A stretch of 64,000 nucleotides of DNA from NCBI RefSeq assembly GCF_020075705.1, contig NZ_JAIQUM010000003.1, positions 62,001 to 126,000 of the forward strand. The letters run 5' to 3'. A program made the translations under genes and the position numbers. This document shows positions 50,171 to 58,957 of this stretch, one piece after another; position 1 is the stretch's first letter; every line of letters starts with the position of its first letter. This stretch comes from Metabacillus rhizolycopersici. GTDB taxonomy: Bacteria; Bacillota; Bacilli; Bacillales; Bacillaceae. The notes beneath the pieces are model-generated. The model saw only the letters and a program-made list of their open reading frames with translations, did no database searches and had not been told where the DNA came from.

Positions 50171-50335
50171 GGTTCAATTCTTTGGATGAGTAGTTCGGTC
50201 ATTTGTATGGGTGGCTCTTTTCTTTGAACTTGAGAGTAGAATTCTGAGCTTGGTTCAATTTTGATGGGATAGGGTTCAATTATCGGGAAAAGCGGTTTAA
50301 TCCCTAGAAAGTGAGGACCCTTTTCTAGGGATTGA
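50171..50335. repeat. Degenerate phrase repeats with 21-bp phase, locus 2
   Basis: GGTTCAATT-like phrase starts at 50171, 50192, 50213, 50252, 50273, 50294 and 50315. A minus-strand frame reads through them as imperfect heptads but has no ribosome site. Confidence 0.75.
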
Positions 50336-50361
50336 ACCATTTAGTTACCTATTTTTGCCCA

Positions 50362-50400
50362 CTAAAAAAGAACCAACCATTCCTAGTTGATTCTTTCCGT
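50362..50400 (-). terminator. Terminator of the ywlG operon
   Basis: AAAGAAxCAAC/GTTGATTCTTT stem with TTTTTTAG on the minus strand, beside the ywlG stop. Confidence 0.7.
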
Positions 50401-50401
50401 T

Positions 50402-50974
50402 TTAATGACATGCATTGTTTTCTGTTGTTGCTTCGTAAACGGCTCTTGTGCCACCGATTAATTTTGGGCGTGTTTTGGCCATTGTGATGTGAGCTCCACC
50501 TATTTGCTTGATTTTACTACGCAATGGTACTGCTACGTGTTTTAGGTGCATGCCGATAAATGTATCGCCAATGTCGATTCCTGAATCCGCTTTTATAAAT
50601 TCAACGACGGTTGGATGTTCCATGTGTTGATGTGCATAGGTAGCCATAGCGCCACCAGCCTGTCTTACTGGAATGACAGTCACTTCCTCAAATCCTTTTG
50701 CCTTTGCTACTTCCTTTTCGACAACTAGTGCACGATTTAAATGTTCGCAGCATTGAAAGGCAAGATGGGCACCGGTTGTGCTCGTAAGTTCTAATAGCGT
50801 GTGAAAGATCATCTTCGCTACGTCTTCTGAACCTGCCGTCCCGATTTTTTCACCAATTACTTCACTTGTACTACAACCAATTACAATGAGATCGCCATTT
50901 TCAATGTCCGCTTGTGTTTGAAAGTCATCAAGCAGAGTTTGGAGATCTTGTTGCCATTTTTCAAGATTCGTCAT
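50402..50974 (-). CDS. ywlG: UPF0340 family protein YwlG
   Basis: 190 residues with the family's cysteine motifs [16 protein letters not shown] and [14 protein letters not shown] and the C-terminal [17 protein letters not shown]. Function unknown. Operon with rpiB (19 nt apart) as in B. subtilis. Confidence 0.9.
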   Translation of the reverse strand: MTNLEKWQQDLQTLLDDFQTQADIENGDLIVIGCSTSEVIGEKIGTAGSEDVAKMIFHTLLELTSTTGAHLAFQCCEHLNRALVVEKEVAKAKGFEEVTVIPVRQAGGAMATYAHQHMEHPTVVEFIKADSGIDIGDTFIGMHLKHVAVPLRSKIKQIGGAHITMAKTRPKLIGGTRAVYEATTENNACH

Positions 50975-50993
50975 TGATTATACGACTTCCTTT

Positions 50994-51440
50994 TTAAAGA
51001 TGATTTTTTTCATATTCACCGATTTTTCCTACTCGATTCGCGTGGCGTCCACCTAAATAGTCTGTTGTGAGCCAGATTTTCGCAATTTCTCTAGCAAGTC
51101 CCGGACCAATTACACGTTCTCCCATTGCTAATACATTGCTATCATTATGCTCGCGCGTTGCTTGGGCACTAAACATATCATGAACAAGTGCACAGCGAAT
51201 GCCTTTAACCTTATTTGCTGCTATGCTCATGCCAATACCTGTCCCACAAATTAGGATTCCGCGATCAAACTCACCATTCGCGACCCTTTCTGCTACTGGT
51301 AGTGCATAGTCTGGATAGTCTACAGATGTCTCACAATTGCAGCCCATGTCCTCAAATTCAATATTTAACTCTTTTAATAACGCAATAATTTCTCTATGAA
51401 TATTTATCCCGCCGTGATCTGATGCAACTGCTACTTTCAT
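50994..51440 (-). CDS. rpiB: Ribose-5-phosphate isomerase B
   Basis: 148 residues (ywlF position). Interconverts ribose 5-phosphate and ribulose 5-phosphate. VASDHGGINIHREI, the catalytic Cys in ILICGTGIGMSIAANK and HDMFSAQATREHNDSNVLAMG are present. AGGAGGG before the ATG. Confidence 0.93.
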   Translation of the reverse strand: MKVAVASDHGGINIHREIIALLKELNIEFEDMGCNCETSVDYPDYALPVAERVANGEFDRGILICGTGIGMSIAANKVKGIRCALVHDMFSAQATREHNDSNVLAMGERVIGPGLAREIAKIWLTTDYLGGRHANRVGKIGEYEKNHL

Positions 51441-51494
51441 AATACCCTCCTAAAGGTTTGATTTGAAACTACTTTGTTTCCTCTATTCTATCGC

Positions 51495-51638
51495 TTATAT
51501 AACAAAACGAGCAATTGTTTTCCTTAGTTCTTCCGCACTTTGAGCTAATTTATGACCTAATTCATTTATTGCTGATGCGACTTCTTGTGAGCCAGCTGAT
51601 GTTTCCTCAAGCATTCTCGCTGATGCTTGTCCATTCGC
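51495..51638 (-). pseudogene. C-terminal remnant of a methyl-accepting chemotaxis protein
   Basis: Minus-strand frame, 47 codons directly after a stop: NGQASARMLEETSAGSQEVA then SAINELGHKLAQSAEELRKT and IARFVI, then stop. This is the usual end of MCP signalling domains (SAEELRxxVxRFxV). No start or upstream domain remains, and the frame abuts the ywlE stop, so the rest of the gene was deleted. Confidence 0.8.
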
Positions 51639-51648
51639 TTAGAAACAA

Positions 51649-52098
51649 TTAGATTTCAAGTTTTTTTATGAGTCTGTTGATGAATTCTTCTAGGTCAGAT
51701 AGCGTTTGACGATACATCGGCAATGTGCCTCCAAACGGATCAATAATATCTCTTTTCTCCTTGTCATCTTCAGCGACATATTCAGCAAGTGTATAGCTTT
51801 TGCGACCTGCATGTGGATATAGTTCAATGACTGTTTGCTTATGATTATTCGTCATCGTTAAAATAATGGTCGCCCATTCAACTAGCTCTTCACTTAAGCT
51901 AGAGGATTGATGACTACATTGTATTCCTTTTTCACTTAATGCCTCAACTGCATGATTCGATGCAAGACTTCCACCGATCGCAAAAACTCCAGCGGACCTC
52001 ACTTCAATTTGATTCGTGTTTTTCTTATGCTTTAGCAGTGCTTCTGCCATAGGACTTCGACATGTGTTCCCCGTACATACGAATAGGACATTAGTCAT
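51649..52098 (-). CDS. ywlE: Protein-arginine phosphatase YwlE (LMW-PTP family)
   Basis: 149 residues. The P-loop CTGNTCRSP is C-x5-R-S with Thr in the position that favours phosphoarginine in YwlE; the general-acid Asp lies in DIIDPFGGTLPMYRQ. Reverses McsB arginine phosphorylation in B. subtilis. AAGGAG site upstream. Confidence 0.92.
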   Translation of the reverse strand: MTNVLFVCTGNTCRSPMAEALLKHKKNTNQIEVRSAGVFAIGGSLASNHAVEALSEKGIQCSHQSSSLSEELVEWATIILTMTNNHKQTVIELYPHAGRKSYTLAEYVAEDDKEKRDIIDPFGGTLPMYRQTLSDLEEFINRLIKKLEI

Positions 52099-52245
52099 GT
52101 TACACCACTCCTTTCTTTCATTATAATTGAAAATTTATTCATAAAGTAGTCGGTATTGTTGAATAATTATGAACTATTGACAATTGAACTACCCCTCCTT
52201 AACACCCTTTCCGGTTGTTTGAAGAAGAGGTATTCTCGCCTAAAA

Positions 52246-52284
52246 TGATAAAGCAGACCAAGACTTTATGGCCTGCTTTATCAC
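52246..52284 (-). terminator. Terminator of mntP
   Basis: Perfect 10-bp stem GATAAAGCAG/CTGCTTTATC followed by ATTTTAG on the minus strand. Confidence 0.75.
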
Positions 52285-52306
52285 CTTCTATGTACCTTCC
52301 TCTTGC

Positions 52307-52867
52307 TTAGAAGGGGAAAATTAATTTTACACCGAACGCTAATAAAATACTTCCACCAAGCGCTTCACTATATGAGCCTAACCACGTTTGCACTCGCTTG
52401 CCGACCAGCAATCCACACCAGGTTAAGATCATGCTGACGATTCCGAAAATGAGAACAGTCAGAAATGTTTTTGCACCATAAATGCCTAAGCTTAATCCGA
52501 CAGAGAAGCTATCTAAGCTTACACTAAGAGCAAAAACGATTAAACCCATTCCGACTGGCGTAATCAATGGCTTTTCATCTTTACTAAATGAAGAAAGGAC
52601 CATTTGTACACCTAATAAAATGAGTAGTCCTCCACCTAAAAGCGTTGCAATCGTCCCAAACTTATCACTTAATACTCTCCCAATCAACATACCGACTAGC
52701 GGCATCCATATATGAAAAACACCGATTGTTACACCAATGTAAAATATTTGCTTGAATTTTAATCTTATTAACCCCATACCTAGTCCAACAGAAAATGCAT
52801 CCATTCCTAATGCCAATGCCATAATGATTAATGCAAGAAGCTCCCCTATCATCGTTTCTATATTCAT
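52307..52867 (-). CDS. mntP: Manganese efflux pump MntP
   Basis: 186 residues, six membrane helices in two repeats; the conserved acidic motifs [12 protein letters not shown] and [12 protein letters not shown] mark the two halves. Exports Mn2+. GAGGAGG before the ATG. No yybP-ykoY riboswitch was recognised upstream. Confidence 0.9.
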   Translation of the reverse strand: MNIETMIGELLALIIMALALGMDAFSVGLGMGLIRLKFKQIFYIGVTIGVFHIWMPLVGMLIGRVLSDKFGTIATLLGGGLLILLGVQMVLSSFSKDEKPLITPVGMGLIVFALSVSLDSFSVGLSLGIYGAKTFLTVLIFGIVSMILTWCGLLVGKRVQTWLGSYSEALGGSILLAFGVKLIFPF

Positions 52868-52965
52868 GATTCTCCTCCTCGGACACGCCTTCTAAACTAA
52901 CTTTATGCGCGCTCGATTTGGATTAGAACAGATACGAAGCTTGATTAAAACATCACAGCTCTAGC

Positions 52966-54015
52966 TCAATTCCCCTCCACAATAACCTGATTTCCAGCTG
53001 CTTTGAGTAGGCGATTCATAATCGCTTCACCAACACCAACCTGTGGAAAACTTTCACTTAGGATCAGATCGACATCTGATTCATCAAATTTTCTTAATAC
53101 ATCATAAAGTTGTGCAGCAACCGTCTGCAAATCCGCTCGGCTTCCACAGGCTATCACCTTATGCGCATGGAGCTGTGCGACATTTTCAAACGTTGTGAGC
53201 ACACCGACCTTTTTTCCTTCCCTTTGATGCTGCTCAATAAGCTTTTGTAAAAAGTTGATAGTCCCATCAACGATGACAACAGGTGCATTCGGAGCATAAT
53301 GTGTGTATTTCATTCCTGGAGCTTTAGGGGCATGCCCCTCTTCGATCAACGCTTGGTCGATCGTCACTTCTCCGATTACAGCTTCTAACTGTCCTTTCGT
53401 TACACCACCAGGACGCAGAATCGTTGGAACAGCTGATGTGCAATCTAGTACGGTTGATTCTACACCGACACCGGTAGCGCCACCATCTAAAATACCACTA
53501 ATTTTCCCGTGCAAATCATGGTATACATGTGAGGCATGAGTAGGACTAGGCTTCCCCGACTTATTCGCACTCGGTGCAGCAACTGGTACATCTGCTTCTC
53601 GTATCAGAGCGAGTGCGAGTGGGTGATCCGGCATCCTAACACCAACGGTATCAAGCCCTGCTGTCACAAGTGTGGATAACTCATCGCCTTTTTTCGGTAA
53701 AATAAGTGTCAAAGGACCTGGCCAAAATTCGCTTATTAATTTGTAGGCATACTCCGGAACATCCTTCACAATCTTATCCAGCGTGCTAACTGAAGCGATG
53801 TGGACAATGAGTGGATTATCACTCGGTCTTCCTTTTGCCTCATATATTTTTTGAACCGCCTCATCTGAACAAGCATTCGCTCCAAGGCCGTAAACTGTTT
53901 CTGTAGGAAAAGCAACGACTTCGTTTTCCCTTAATAAATTCGCTGCCTGTGTAAAGTGTGAATAACTAGTGGATAAATCAGTTAAATCATCCACAGTCCA
54001 AAGCTTTGTGTCCAT
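52966..54015 (-). CDS. ywlC: L-threonylcarbamoyladenylate synthase (Sua5/YwlC)
   Basis: 349 residues: TsaC/YrdC domain 1-215 (VAFPTETVYGLGANA, KGRPSDNPLIVHI, SANKSGKPSPTHASHV) and a C-terminal Sua5 domain. Makes the intermediate for the t6A37 tRNA modification. AAGGGAG 9 nt before the ATG. DnaA boxes lie 100-160 nt upstream. Confidence 0.94.
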   Translation of the reverse strand: MDTKLWTVDDLTDLSTSYSHFTQAANLLRENEVVAFPTETVYGLGANACSDEAVQKIYEAKGRPSDNPLIVHIASVSTLDKIVKDVPEYAYKLISEFWPGPLTLILPKKGDELSTLVTAGLDTVGVRMPDHPLALALIREADVPVAAPSANKSGKPSPTHASHVYHDLHGKISGILDGGATGVGVESTVLDCTSAVPTILRPGGVTKGQLEAVIGEVTIDQALIEEGHAPKAPGMKYTHYAPNAPVVIVDGTINFLQKLIEQHQREGKKVGVLTTFENVAQLHAHKVIACGSRADLQTVAAQLYDVLRKFDESDVDLILSESFPQVGVGEAIMNRLLKAAGNQVIVEGN

Positions 54016-54118
54016 TTGTCTTAACTCCCTTGTTTACCGTTCATTTCTACTGTAATTCTTACCTTAAGTAGATGTTTACTTAAGAAAATATATAAGATTG
54101 CGCCCAATTAAACAAGTC

Positions 54119-54179
54119 TTATCCACAATTTGTGGATAAGACTGTGGTTTTTGTGGATAACATTATGTACATATCCACA
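54119..54179. promoter_or_regulatory. Cluster of four DnaA boxes upstream of ywlC
   Basis: TTATCCACA (54119), TGTGGATAA (54131), TGTGGATAA (54152) and ATATCCACA (54171, one mismatch). The first two form a perfect 29-base inverted repeat. The last box touches the ywlB stop codon. In B. subtilis the ywlC region is, as I recall, one of the known DnaA-binding intergenic clusters. Confidence 0.8.
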
Positions 54180-54623
54180 TTATGAAGACTTTGCCATGAT
54201 CTTTGCATCTGTCTTTTCTAGAGAGACCCGCATATGCTCCAACGTTAACAAATGTTCGGGAATCGAGGCCCGAGCAATCTCTTTAAAGCCCATTAATGTG
54301 AGGAACTGCACAGACGCTTCTTTATTTGTAACCAAAAATAGCTGTTTCATTCCTTTTTGCTCTGCTACTGTTTGAATACTTTGAAAAAGCGTTAAAATAT
54401 GTGCCTGTTTTAGCTTGTCCGACACGACGAGTGACCGCAATAAACCATGCTCATCCATCGGCTCGATACCTATACAAGCGACAACCTCATGCTCACCATT
54501 TTCCATGATGACAAAATAATCTATAAGATCTTCAAAGCCTTCTGAATTGACCCCAGCTTTTTCAACAAAGGCGGTTAGTTTACTGAGATCTTTACTTTCC
54601 GCTACTTTTAATTGATAAAACAT
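54180..54623 (-). CDS. ywlB: GNAT-family N-acetyltransferase YwlB
   Basis: 147 residues with GNAT strands: VVACIGIEPMDEHGLLRSLVV and FLVTNKEASVQFLTLMGFKEI. Substrate unknown; the family is near ArgA-type acetyltransferases. GGGGTG before the ATG. Last of the prfA-side genes. Confidence 0.85.
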   Translation of the reverse strand: MFYQLKVAESKDLSKLTAFVEKAGVNSEGFEDLIDYFVIMENGEHEVVACIGIEPMDEHGLLRSLVVSDKLKQAHILTLFQSIQTVAEQKGMKQLFLVTNKEASVQFLTLMGFKEIARASIPEHLLTLEHMRVSLEKTDAKIMAKSS

Positions 54624-54708
54624 GCTCTCACCCCATTTATTTTTCCTACTTCAACACTATGAGGTGAAAACTAGTTTTATGCGTCATTGTTGTGGGACTG
54701 TCCCCACT

Positions 54709-55368
54709 TTACGAAAACAACCCTTGGAACCAGTCTACTAAAAAGAATTTTACTTCTACTTCTTCTTTTTCTTCCTCTTCATCAATCACAAGTGAGGAAA
54801 GCTTTTCATTTGTTTTCTCACTGTCATTCATTGTTCCATCTTCAGGATTTTCCTCTGCCTGTACAGCAACACTATTTGAGAAATCGAGGAAACACAGCGG
54901 TGGGAATAAGACGCACCACCAATTGGCACCCTTTGCTTCACCAAGACTGATTAAAATCGCCTCATAATTACCAGCTGGGTAAATGAAATCACCGTAAAGC
55001 TTTGTTGGAAAGCTTACATTCCCAAAATTAACGGAGTAGGTTTGCGGTTTATTTTCTCTCTCTAAAACCGTTTCAACAATTTTTTCGATGTCAGCAAGTC
55101 TTGATTGAATTAATTGTCTTGCCTCCTCAACTGAAGTTAACTCTGCAACCCATTCGGTAATTTCTTTGTTTACTTCATCCCGAACCATTCTTTTCAGCTC
55201 TTGATCTTCCTCAGAATCACTATTAGCCAAAATTCGTAATCGAATAGCTTCATCTGGAATCATCACTTGCTCCTGTGCACTCGCATCCACCGGTTCCTTA
55301 TAAACACTAGCAATAGCTCCTACCAATAATAAGAATATATATATAATTGCGATTAATTGTTTTTTCAT
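54709..55368 (-). CDS. spoIIR: Stage II sporulation protein R
   Basis: 219 residues, signal peptide or anchor (IAIIYIFLLLVGAIASVY), with family motifs IPDEAIRLRILANSDSEEDQ and NFGNVSFPTKLYGDFIYPAG, GANWWCVLFPPLCF. Secreted from the forespore to trigger SpoIIGA processing of pro-SigE. An inverted repeat (TCTCACGC/GCGTGAGA) brackets its ribosome site. Confidence 0.94.
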   Translation of the reverse strand: MKKQLIAIIYIFLLLVGAIASVYKEPVDASAQEQVMIPDEAIRLRILANSDSEEDQELKRMVRDEVNKEITEWVAELTSVEEARQLIQSRLADIEKIVETVLERENKPQTYSVNFGNVSFPTKLYGDFIYPAGNYEAILISLGEAKGANWWCVLFPPLCFLDFSNSVAVQAEENPEDGTMNDSEKTNEKLSSLVIDEEEEKEEVEVKFFLVDWFQGLFS

Positions 55369-55370
55369 TA

Positions 55371-55410
55371 TCTCACGCCTCCCTTGGTAGACATTATGGT
55401 CAGCGTGAGA
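55371..55410 (-). promoter_or_regulatory. Hairpin around the spoIIR ribosome binding site
   Basis: 8-bp perfect arms 55371-55378 and 55403-55410 with the GGGAGG site at the edge of the loop, ending 2 nt before the ATG. Could limit translation. Confidence 0.4.
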
Positions 55411-55464
55411 GATTCTTAAACTATCTTTTTAAAAAATAGTTTAGTATTTTTTGTGGTGCTTGTT

Positions 55465-56340
55465 TTAGCGAGGACTATCCCCTACCAACGCATACACCAT
55501 TCGATCTTTCCCGTTTATATCAAATACAATTTCAACCTTTGCGAGGGGTAGTGCCTGTTCAAGTAAGCTTTTCACATCTTGACCTTGACCTGCACCAATT
55601 TCAAAAGCAATCAATGCAGTCGGGTTTAATAAAGCCTGCATATCATGAATGAGCCTTCTATAGAAATCTAACCCGTCTTTTCCTCCCGCTAACGCTCGCA
55701 TCGGCTCATGATCTTTTACGACCGGCGAGAGTGTTTCAATTTCCTCATCAGGGATATAGGGTGGGTTCGAGACTAAAATATCAATTTTCTTCATTTCGGA
55801 ATCCATTGCAATTGGCGCAAGGAGATCACCGTGTAGCCACCTAACTCGTGCTCCTAATTCTTCGCCATTCTGTTTGGCAATTCGGAGAGATTCCTCTGCA
55901 ATATCAATTGCTGCGACATCGAACCTTGAGTTTTCCAATGCGAGTGTAATCGCAATTGCGCCACTCCCTGTTCCAACGTCTACTACTTGTAGCTTTTCAC
56001 TTCCATGAAAGTGATGAACAGTTCGCTGTAAGATTCCTTCGACTAATTCTTCCGTTTCAGGGCGTGGAATGAGTACTTCTTCATTCACGTTGAATTTTCT
56101 ACCATAAAACTCTTCATAGCCAATTAGGTATTGAACAGGAATCCCTTCCGCATGTTTTAAGACATGAGACTTAAATGCTTGCTGTTGCTCATCTGAGAGG
56201 ACCAATCTCAAATTTGAAAGCAATGTTGCTCTTCCCATCTTTAGGTGGTGACGCAACAAAAGCTCTCCAGCATTTTCATCCCTACCTGCTTCTCTTAAAA
56301 AAGAAGAAGCCCAGTTGAGGGCTTCGTAGACATGTTTCAT
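55465..56340 (-). CDS. prmC: Peptide chain release factor N5-glutamine methyltransferase PrmC
   Basis: 291 residues. SAM-binding VVDVGTGSGAIAITLA and the catalytic NPPYIPDEE. Methylates the GGQ glutamine of PrfA, encoded just upstream (5 nt apart). Confidence 0.95.
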   Translation of the reverse strand: MKHVYEALNWASSFLREAGRDENAGELLLRHHLKMGRATLLSNLRLVLSDEQQQAFKSHVLKHAEGIPVQYLIGYEEFYGRKFNVNEEVLIPRPETEELVEGILQRTVHHFHGSEKLQVVDVGTGSGAIAITLALENSRFDVAAIDIAEESLRIAKQNGEELGARVRWLHGDLLAPIAMDSEMKKIDILVSNPPYIPDEEIETLSPVVKDHEPMRALAGGKDGLDFYRRLIHDMQALLNPTALIAFEIGAGQGQDVKSLLEQALPLAKVEIVFDINGKDRMVYALVGDSPR

Positions 56341-56345
56341 TTGTT

Positions 56346-57416
56346 TTATTCTTCCGCTGCTTGAAGTCGGCTTGATTGATCTTCAACGATTAGTGTTTCA
56401 ATCACTTCATCAAGCTTTCCTTCGAGAATTTGATCGAGCTTTTGAATTGTTAATCCAATTCTATGGTCCGTTACTCGGTTTTGCGGGAAGTTATATGTTC
56501 GGATACGCTCTGAACGGTCACCTGTACCAACTGCAAGCTTACGGTTTTGATCATACTCAGCCTGTACTTCGCGTTGGAACTTATCATATACACGTGCACG
56601 TAATACTTTCATCGCTTTGTCTTTGTTTTTTATTTGAGATTTTTCATCCTGACAAGAAACAACTGTTCCTGTAGGTAAATGCGTTAACCGTACAGCTGAC
56701 ATTGTCGTGTTAACACTTTGTCCTCCTGGACCACTTGATGCAAAGGTATCTACACGGATATCCTTGTCATGAATTTCTACCTCTACCTCTTCAGCCTCAG
56801 GTAAAACAGCGACTGTTGCAGTAGACGTATGAATACGACCACCTGATTCTGTTTCAGGAACACGTTGTACACGATGTGCACCATTTTCAAATTTTAATTT
56901 TGAATATGCCCCTCTACCATTGATCATAAAGATGATTTCTTTATAACCACCAGAACCTGTAACGTTCGCTTCCATCACTTCTGTTTTCCAACCTTGCGCC
57001 TCGGCAAAACGGCTATACATACGGTATAAATCAGATGCGAATAAAGCAGCCTCATCTCCACCAGCAGCTCCACGGATTTCCACAATAACGTTTTTATCAT
57101 CGTTCGGGTCTTTTGGTACAAGGAGAATTTTAAGACGTCCAGTTAATTCTTCTTCACGGTCCTCTAATTCAGAAAGCTCTTCCTTAGCCATTTCACGCAT
57201 ATCAGCATCAAGCTTCTCGTCAAGCAATGACTTTGTATCAGAAATTTGCCCGCGAACTTCTTTATATTCACGATATACTTCAACTGTTTCTTGTAAATCA
57301 GATTGTTCTTTTGAATATTCACGCAGCTTTTTCGTATCACTAATAATATCAGGATCCATCAAAAGCTGATTTAATTTTTCATAACGGTCTTCTACCGATT
57401 GTAGACGATCTAACAC
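56346..57416 (-). CDS. prfA: Peptide chain release factor 1
   Basis: 356 residues; GGQ motif in [19 protein letters not shown] and the tripeptide-anticodon region (RVPETES). Terminates at UAA/UAG. GTG start at 57416, 7 nt after GAGGTG. Confidence 0.97.
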   Translation of the reverse strand: MLDRLQSVEDRYEKLNQLLMDPDIISDTKKLREYSKEQSDLQETVEVYREYKEVRGQISDTKSLLDEKLDADMREMAKEELSELEDREEELTGRLKILLVPKDPNDDKNVIVEIRGAAGGDEAALFASDLYRMYSRFAEAQGWKTEVMEANVTGSGGYKEIIFMINGRGAYSKLKFENGAHRVQRVPETESGGRIHTSTATVAVLPEAEEVEVEIHDKDIRVDTFASSGPGGQSVNTTMSAVRLTHLPTGTVVSCQDEKSQIKNKDKAMKVLRARVYDKFQREVQAEYDQNRKLAVGTGDRSERIRTYNFPQNRVTDHRIGLTIQKLDQILEGKLDEVIETLIVEDQSSRLQAAEE

Positions 57417-57451
57417 ACTCGTTCACCTCAATTTTCCTGCATAACAGTATA

Positions 57452-57480
57452 ATTATAGTATAGGTCACGGAAGCCGTCAA
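57452..57480 (-). promoter_or_regulatory. SigA promoter of prfA-prmC
   Basis: TTGACG and TATAAT with a 17-bp spacer, about 36 nt before the start codon. The rest of 57481-57796 shows nothing I can name. Confidence 0.75.
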
Positions 57481-57796
57481 AAGCAAATTGACAAAGTTTA
57501 GCTTATTATTCCGCTATGTTGGTTATTTTAGACTTCCGATTAATGGAGGAGCTTATTTTCTTGACGTTTAACTGCCTGGATGAAGGCGGATTATGATTTT
57601 TCACTCTATGAGTCCGAATCAAGTATCGACAAAGCAATTTTGTAATATGTAAAACCCCCACTTTCTTTGCCGAATCAAAACTTGTTTTGTCTAACGTGAA
57701 GGTATCTAGAATCCAGTGGTCGAAAAGGTACAAATGAAGTCTACAAGTCGGTCTGCTTCTGGAATTTTCTAAATCACGAATAGGAGGAGATAAGAT

Positions 57797-58324
57797 ATGA
57801 ATGCAGCAGCTGTTGCAAAGCTACTTGGGGTTTCGAGAAGAACAGTGATGAGATGGGTTACTCAATTGGACCTGCAGTTGGATAAAAATGAACTCGGTCA
57901 TTATCAATTTTCTGACGTTGACGTGGATCGCTTAAAACAATTACAAAACGAAACAAACCAGCAGTTACTCAAACAGGATATACAAACAGAGAATAACAGT
58001 CGAAAAGGTGTGATCAAAAATAACGCGTCACTAGATGCTAACATAATTGAAACTCTAAATGAACGGATAAATGAGCTTGAGCGGACTATTCGCAGCAAAG
58101 CGGATGATGTTGTATCCTACCAGCTTTTACAGCATCGTCAAGAAACAGAAGAATTAATTAACAGGATTACTACTTTGGAGGCCAGAGTAGTAGAATTAGA
58201 GAACGCTCAGCCGAAACGCGAAGCAAGGAAGGAAAAGGCTTTAGTCTTTGATCAAGCTGAACCGTCTGCGACTTCGAAAAGGTCACGGAGAAAAAATTTA
58301 ATCAGCTCAATTTTTAGTTTGTAG
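57797..58324 (+). CDS. racA: Chromosome-anchoring protein RacA
   Basis: 175 residues. MerR-like HTH (AAVAKLLGVSRRTVMRWVTQ, NELGHYQFSD), a coiled coil (~85-140) and a basic end (SKRSRRKNLISSIFSL). Tethers the origin region to the cell pole at sporulation in B. subtilis. Position between prfA and tdk fits ywkC/racA. GGAGG site. Confidence 0.85.
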   Translation: MNAAAVAKLLGVSRRTVMRWVTQLDLQLDKNELGHYQFSDVDVDRLKQLQNETNQQLLKQDIQTENNSRKGVIKNNASLDANIIETLNERINELERTIRSKADDVVSYQLLQHRQETEELINRITTLEARVVELENAQPKREARKEKALVFDQAEPSATSKRSRRKNLISSIFSL

Positions 58325-58327
58325 TGG

Positions 58328-58356
58328 GTATAGAGGGGATTGTCCCCTCTATTATA
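58328..58356. terminator. Bidirectional terminator between racA and the 60-aa gene
   Basis: ATAGAGGGGA/TCCCCTCTAT with a 3-base loop; the right arm contains the stop codon of the 60-aa gene. Confidence 0.7.
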
Positions 58357-58534
58357 TTCCATCTAAATCTACGTCAATTTGATAGGTTGGCAGTGCACTT
58401 ATCATTTTCTGGTGGATTTCTCTCAATCTTTCTTGCCTTTCATTTTCAGTTAACTCCTCCGTTGTGTATACTGTGACATTAATGTGATGCCCATTAATGG
58501 TCATCGGCCCCAAGGATAACCCTTCATTATTCAT
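58352..58534 (-). CDS. Small hypothetical protein, 60 aa
   Basis: Beta-alpha-beta look: LGPMTINGHHINVTVYTTEE, an amphipathic helix with ENERQERLREIHQKM and an acidic end DVDLDGI. GGAGG lies 8 nt before the ATG and the gene ends at a terminator, so it is well supported. No family recognised. Confidence 0.65.
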   Translation of the reverse strand: MNNEGLSLGPMTINGHHINVTVYTTEELTENERQERLREIHQKMISALPTYQIDVDLDGI

Positions 58535-58594
58535 GATTGCTTACCTCCACAAATCAAGTTGCCCAAATTTCTTTCGTAAAGTGAGATTTATTAA

Positions 58595-58680
58595 GATTTT
58601 ACTGGCAGTTTACCCTATATTTGCCTCTTTGATTCATTAAAAGAGCGGCGGGGGGGTTTAGCTGTCTTTGTGGGATAACG
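58595..58680. repeat. Hairpin element type 2, copy 2
   Basis: Diverged copy of 1629-1700 with the same motif order: TTTTACTGGCAGTTTACCC, TTGCCTCTTTGATTCATTAA, GGCGGGGGG, GGGATAA. Confidence 0.55.
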
Positions 58681-58799
58681 TTTTTTGTTAGGGGGAGTTG
58701 TTTTTGATTGTAGATTTCTCTTTTTAGGTTGCTTGCGGATTGGAATTTTTGATTAACTTTGGATTTATTGGTCCTACAGGTGAGCTTTTTTCGCGGTTC

Positions 58800-58905
58800 T
58801 TACTGATTGTTACCATTGATGGGGATTTATCCTCCATTGGGTGAATTTTATCGACCATTATTGGGATTTTTCCAACCATTATCGAACTTTTATCCGCCAT
58901 TTCAT
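58800..58905. repeat. Degenerate phrase repeats with 21-bp phase, locus 3
   Basis: CCATT recurs at exactly 58813, 58834, 58855, 58876 and 58897. One phrase, GGATTTATCCTCCATTG, is identical to one in locus 1 at 30729. Confidence 0.85.
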
Positions 58906-58957
58906 TTTTCTCAAACCAAAAACACCATGCCAACATTAGTTAGCACGGTGTTTCACT

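Noticed and set aside
50020..50340. 106-residue minus-strand frame
   Set aside because: Follows the 21-bp degenerate repeats, has no ribosome site, and its heptads are a result of the period being a multiple of 3.
58724..58936. 70-residue minus-strand frame with heptads
   Set aside because: Same reason as the 50 kb frame: it is created by locus 3 of the 21-bp repeats.
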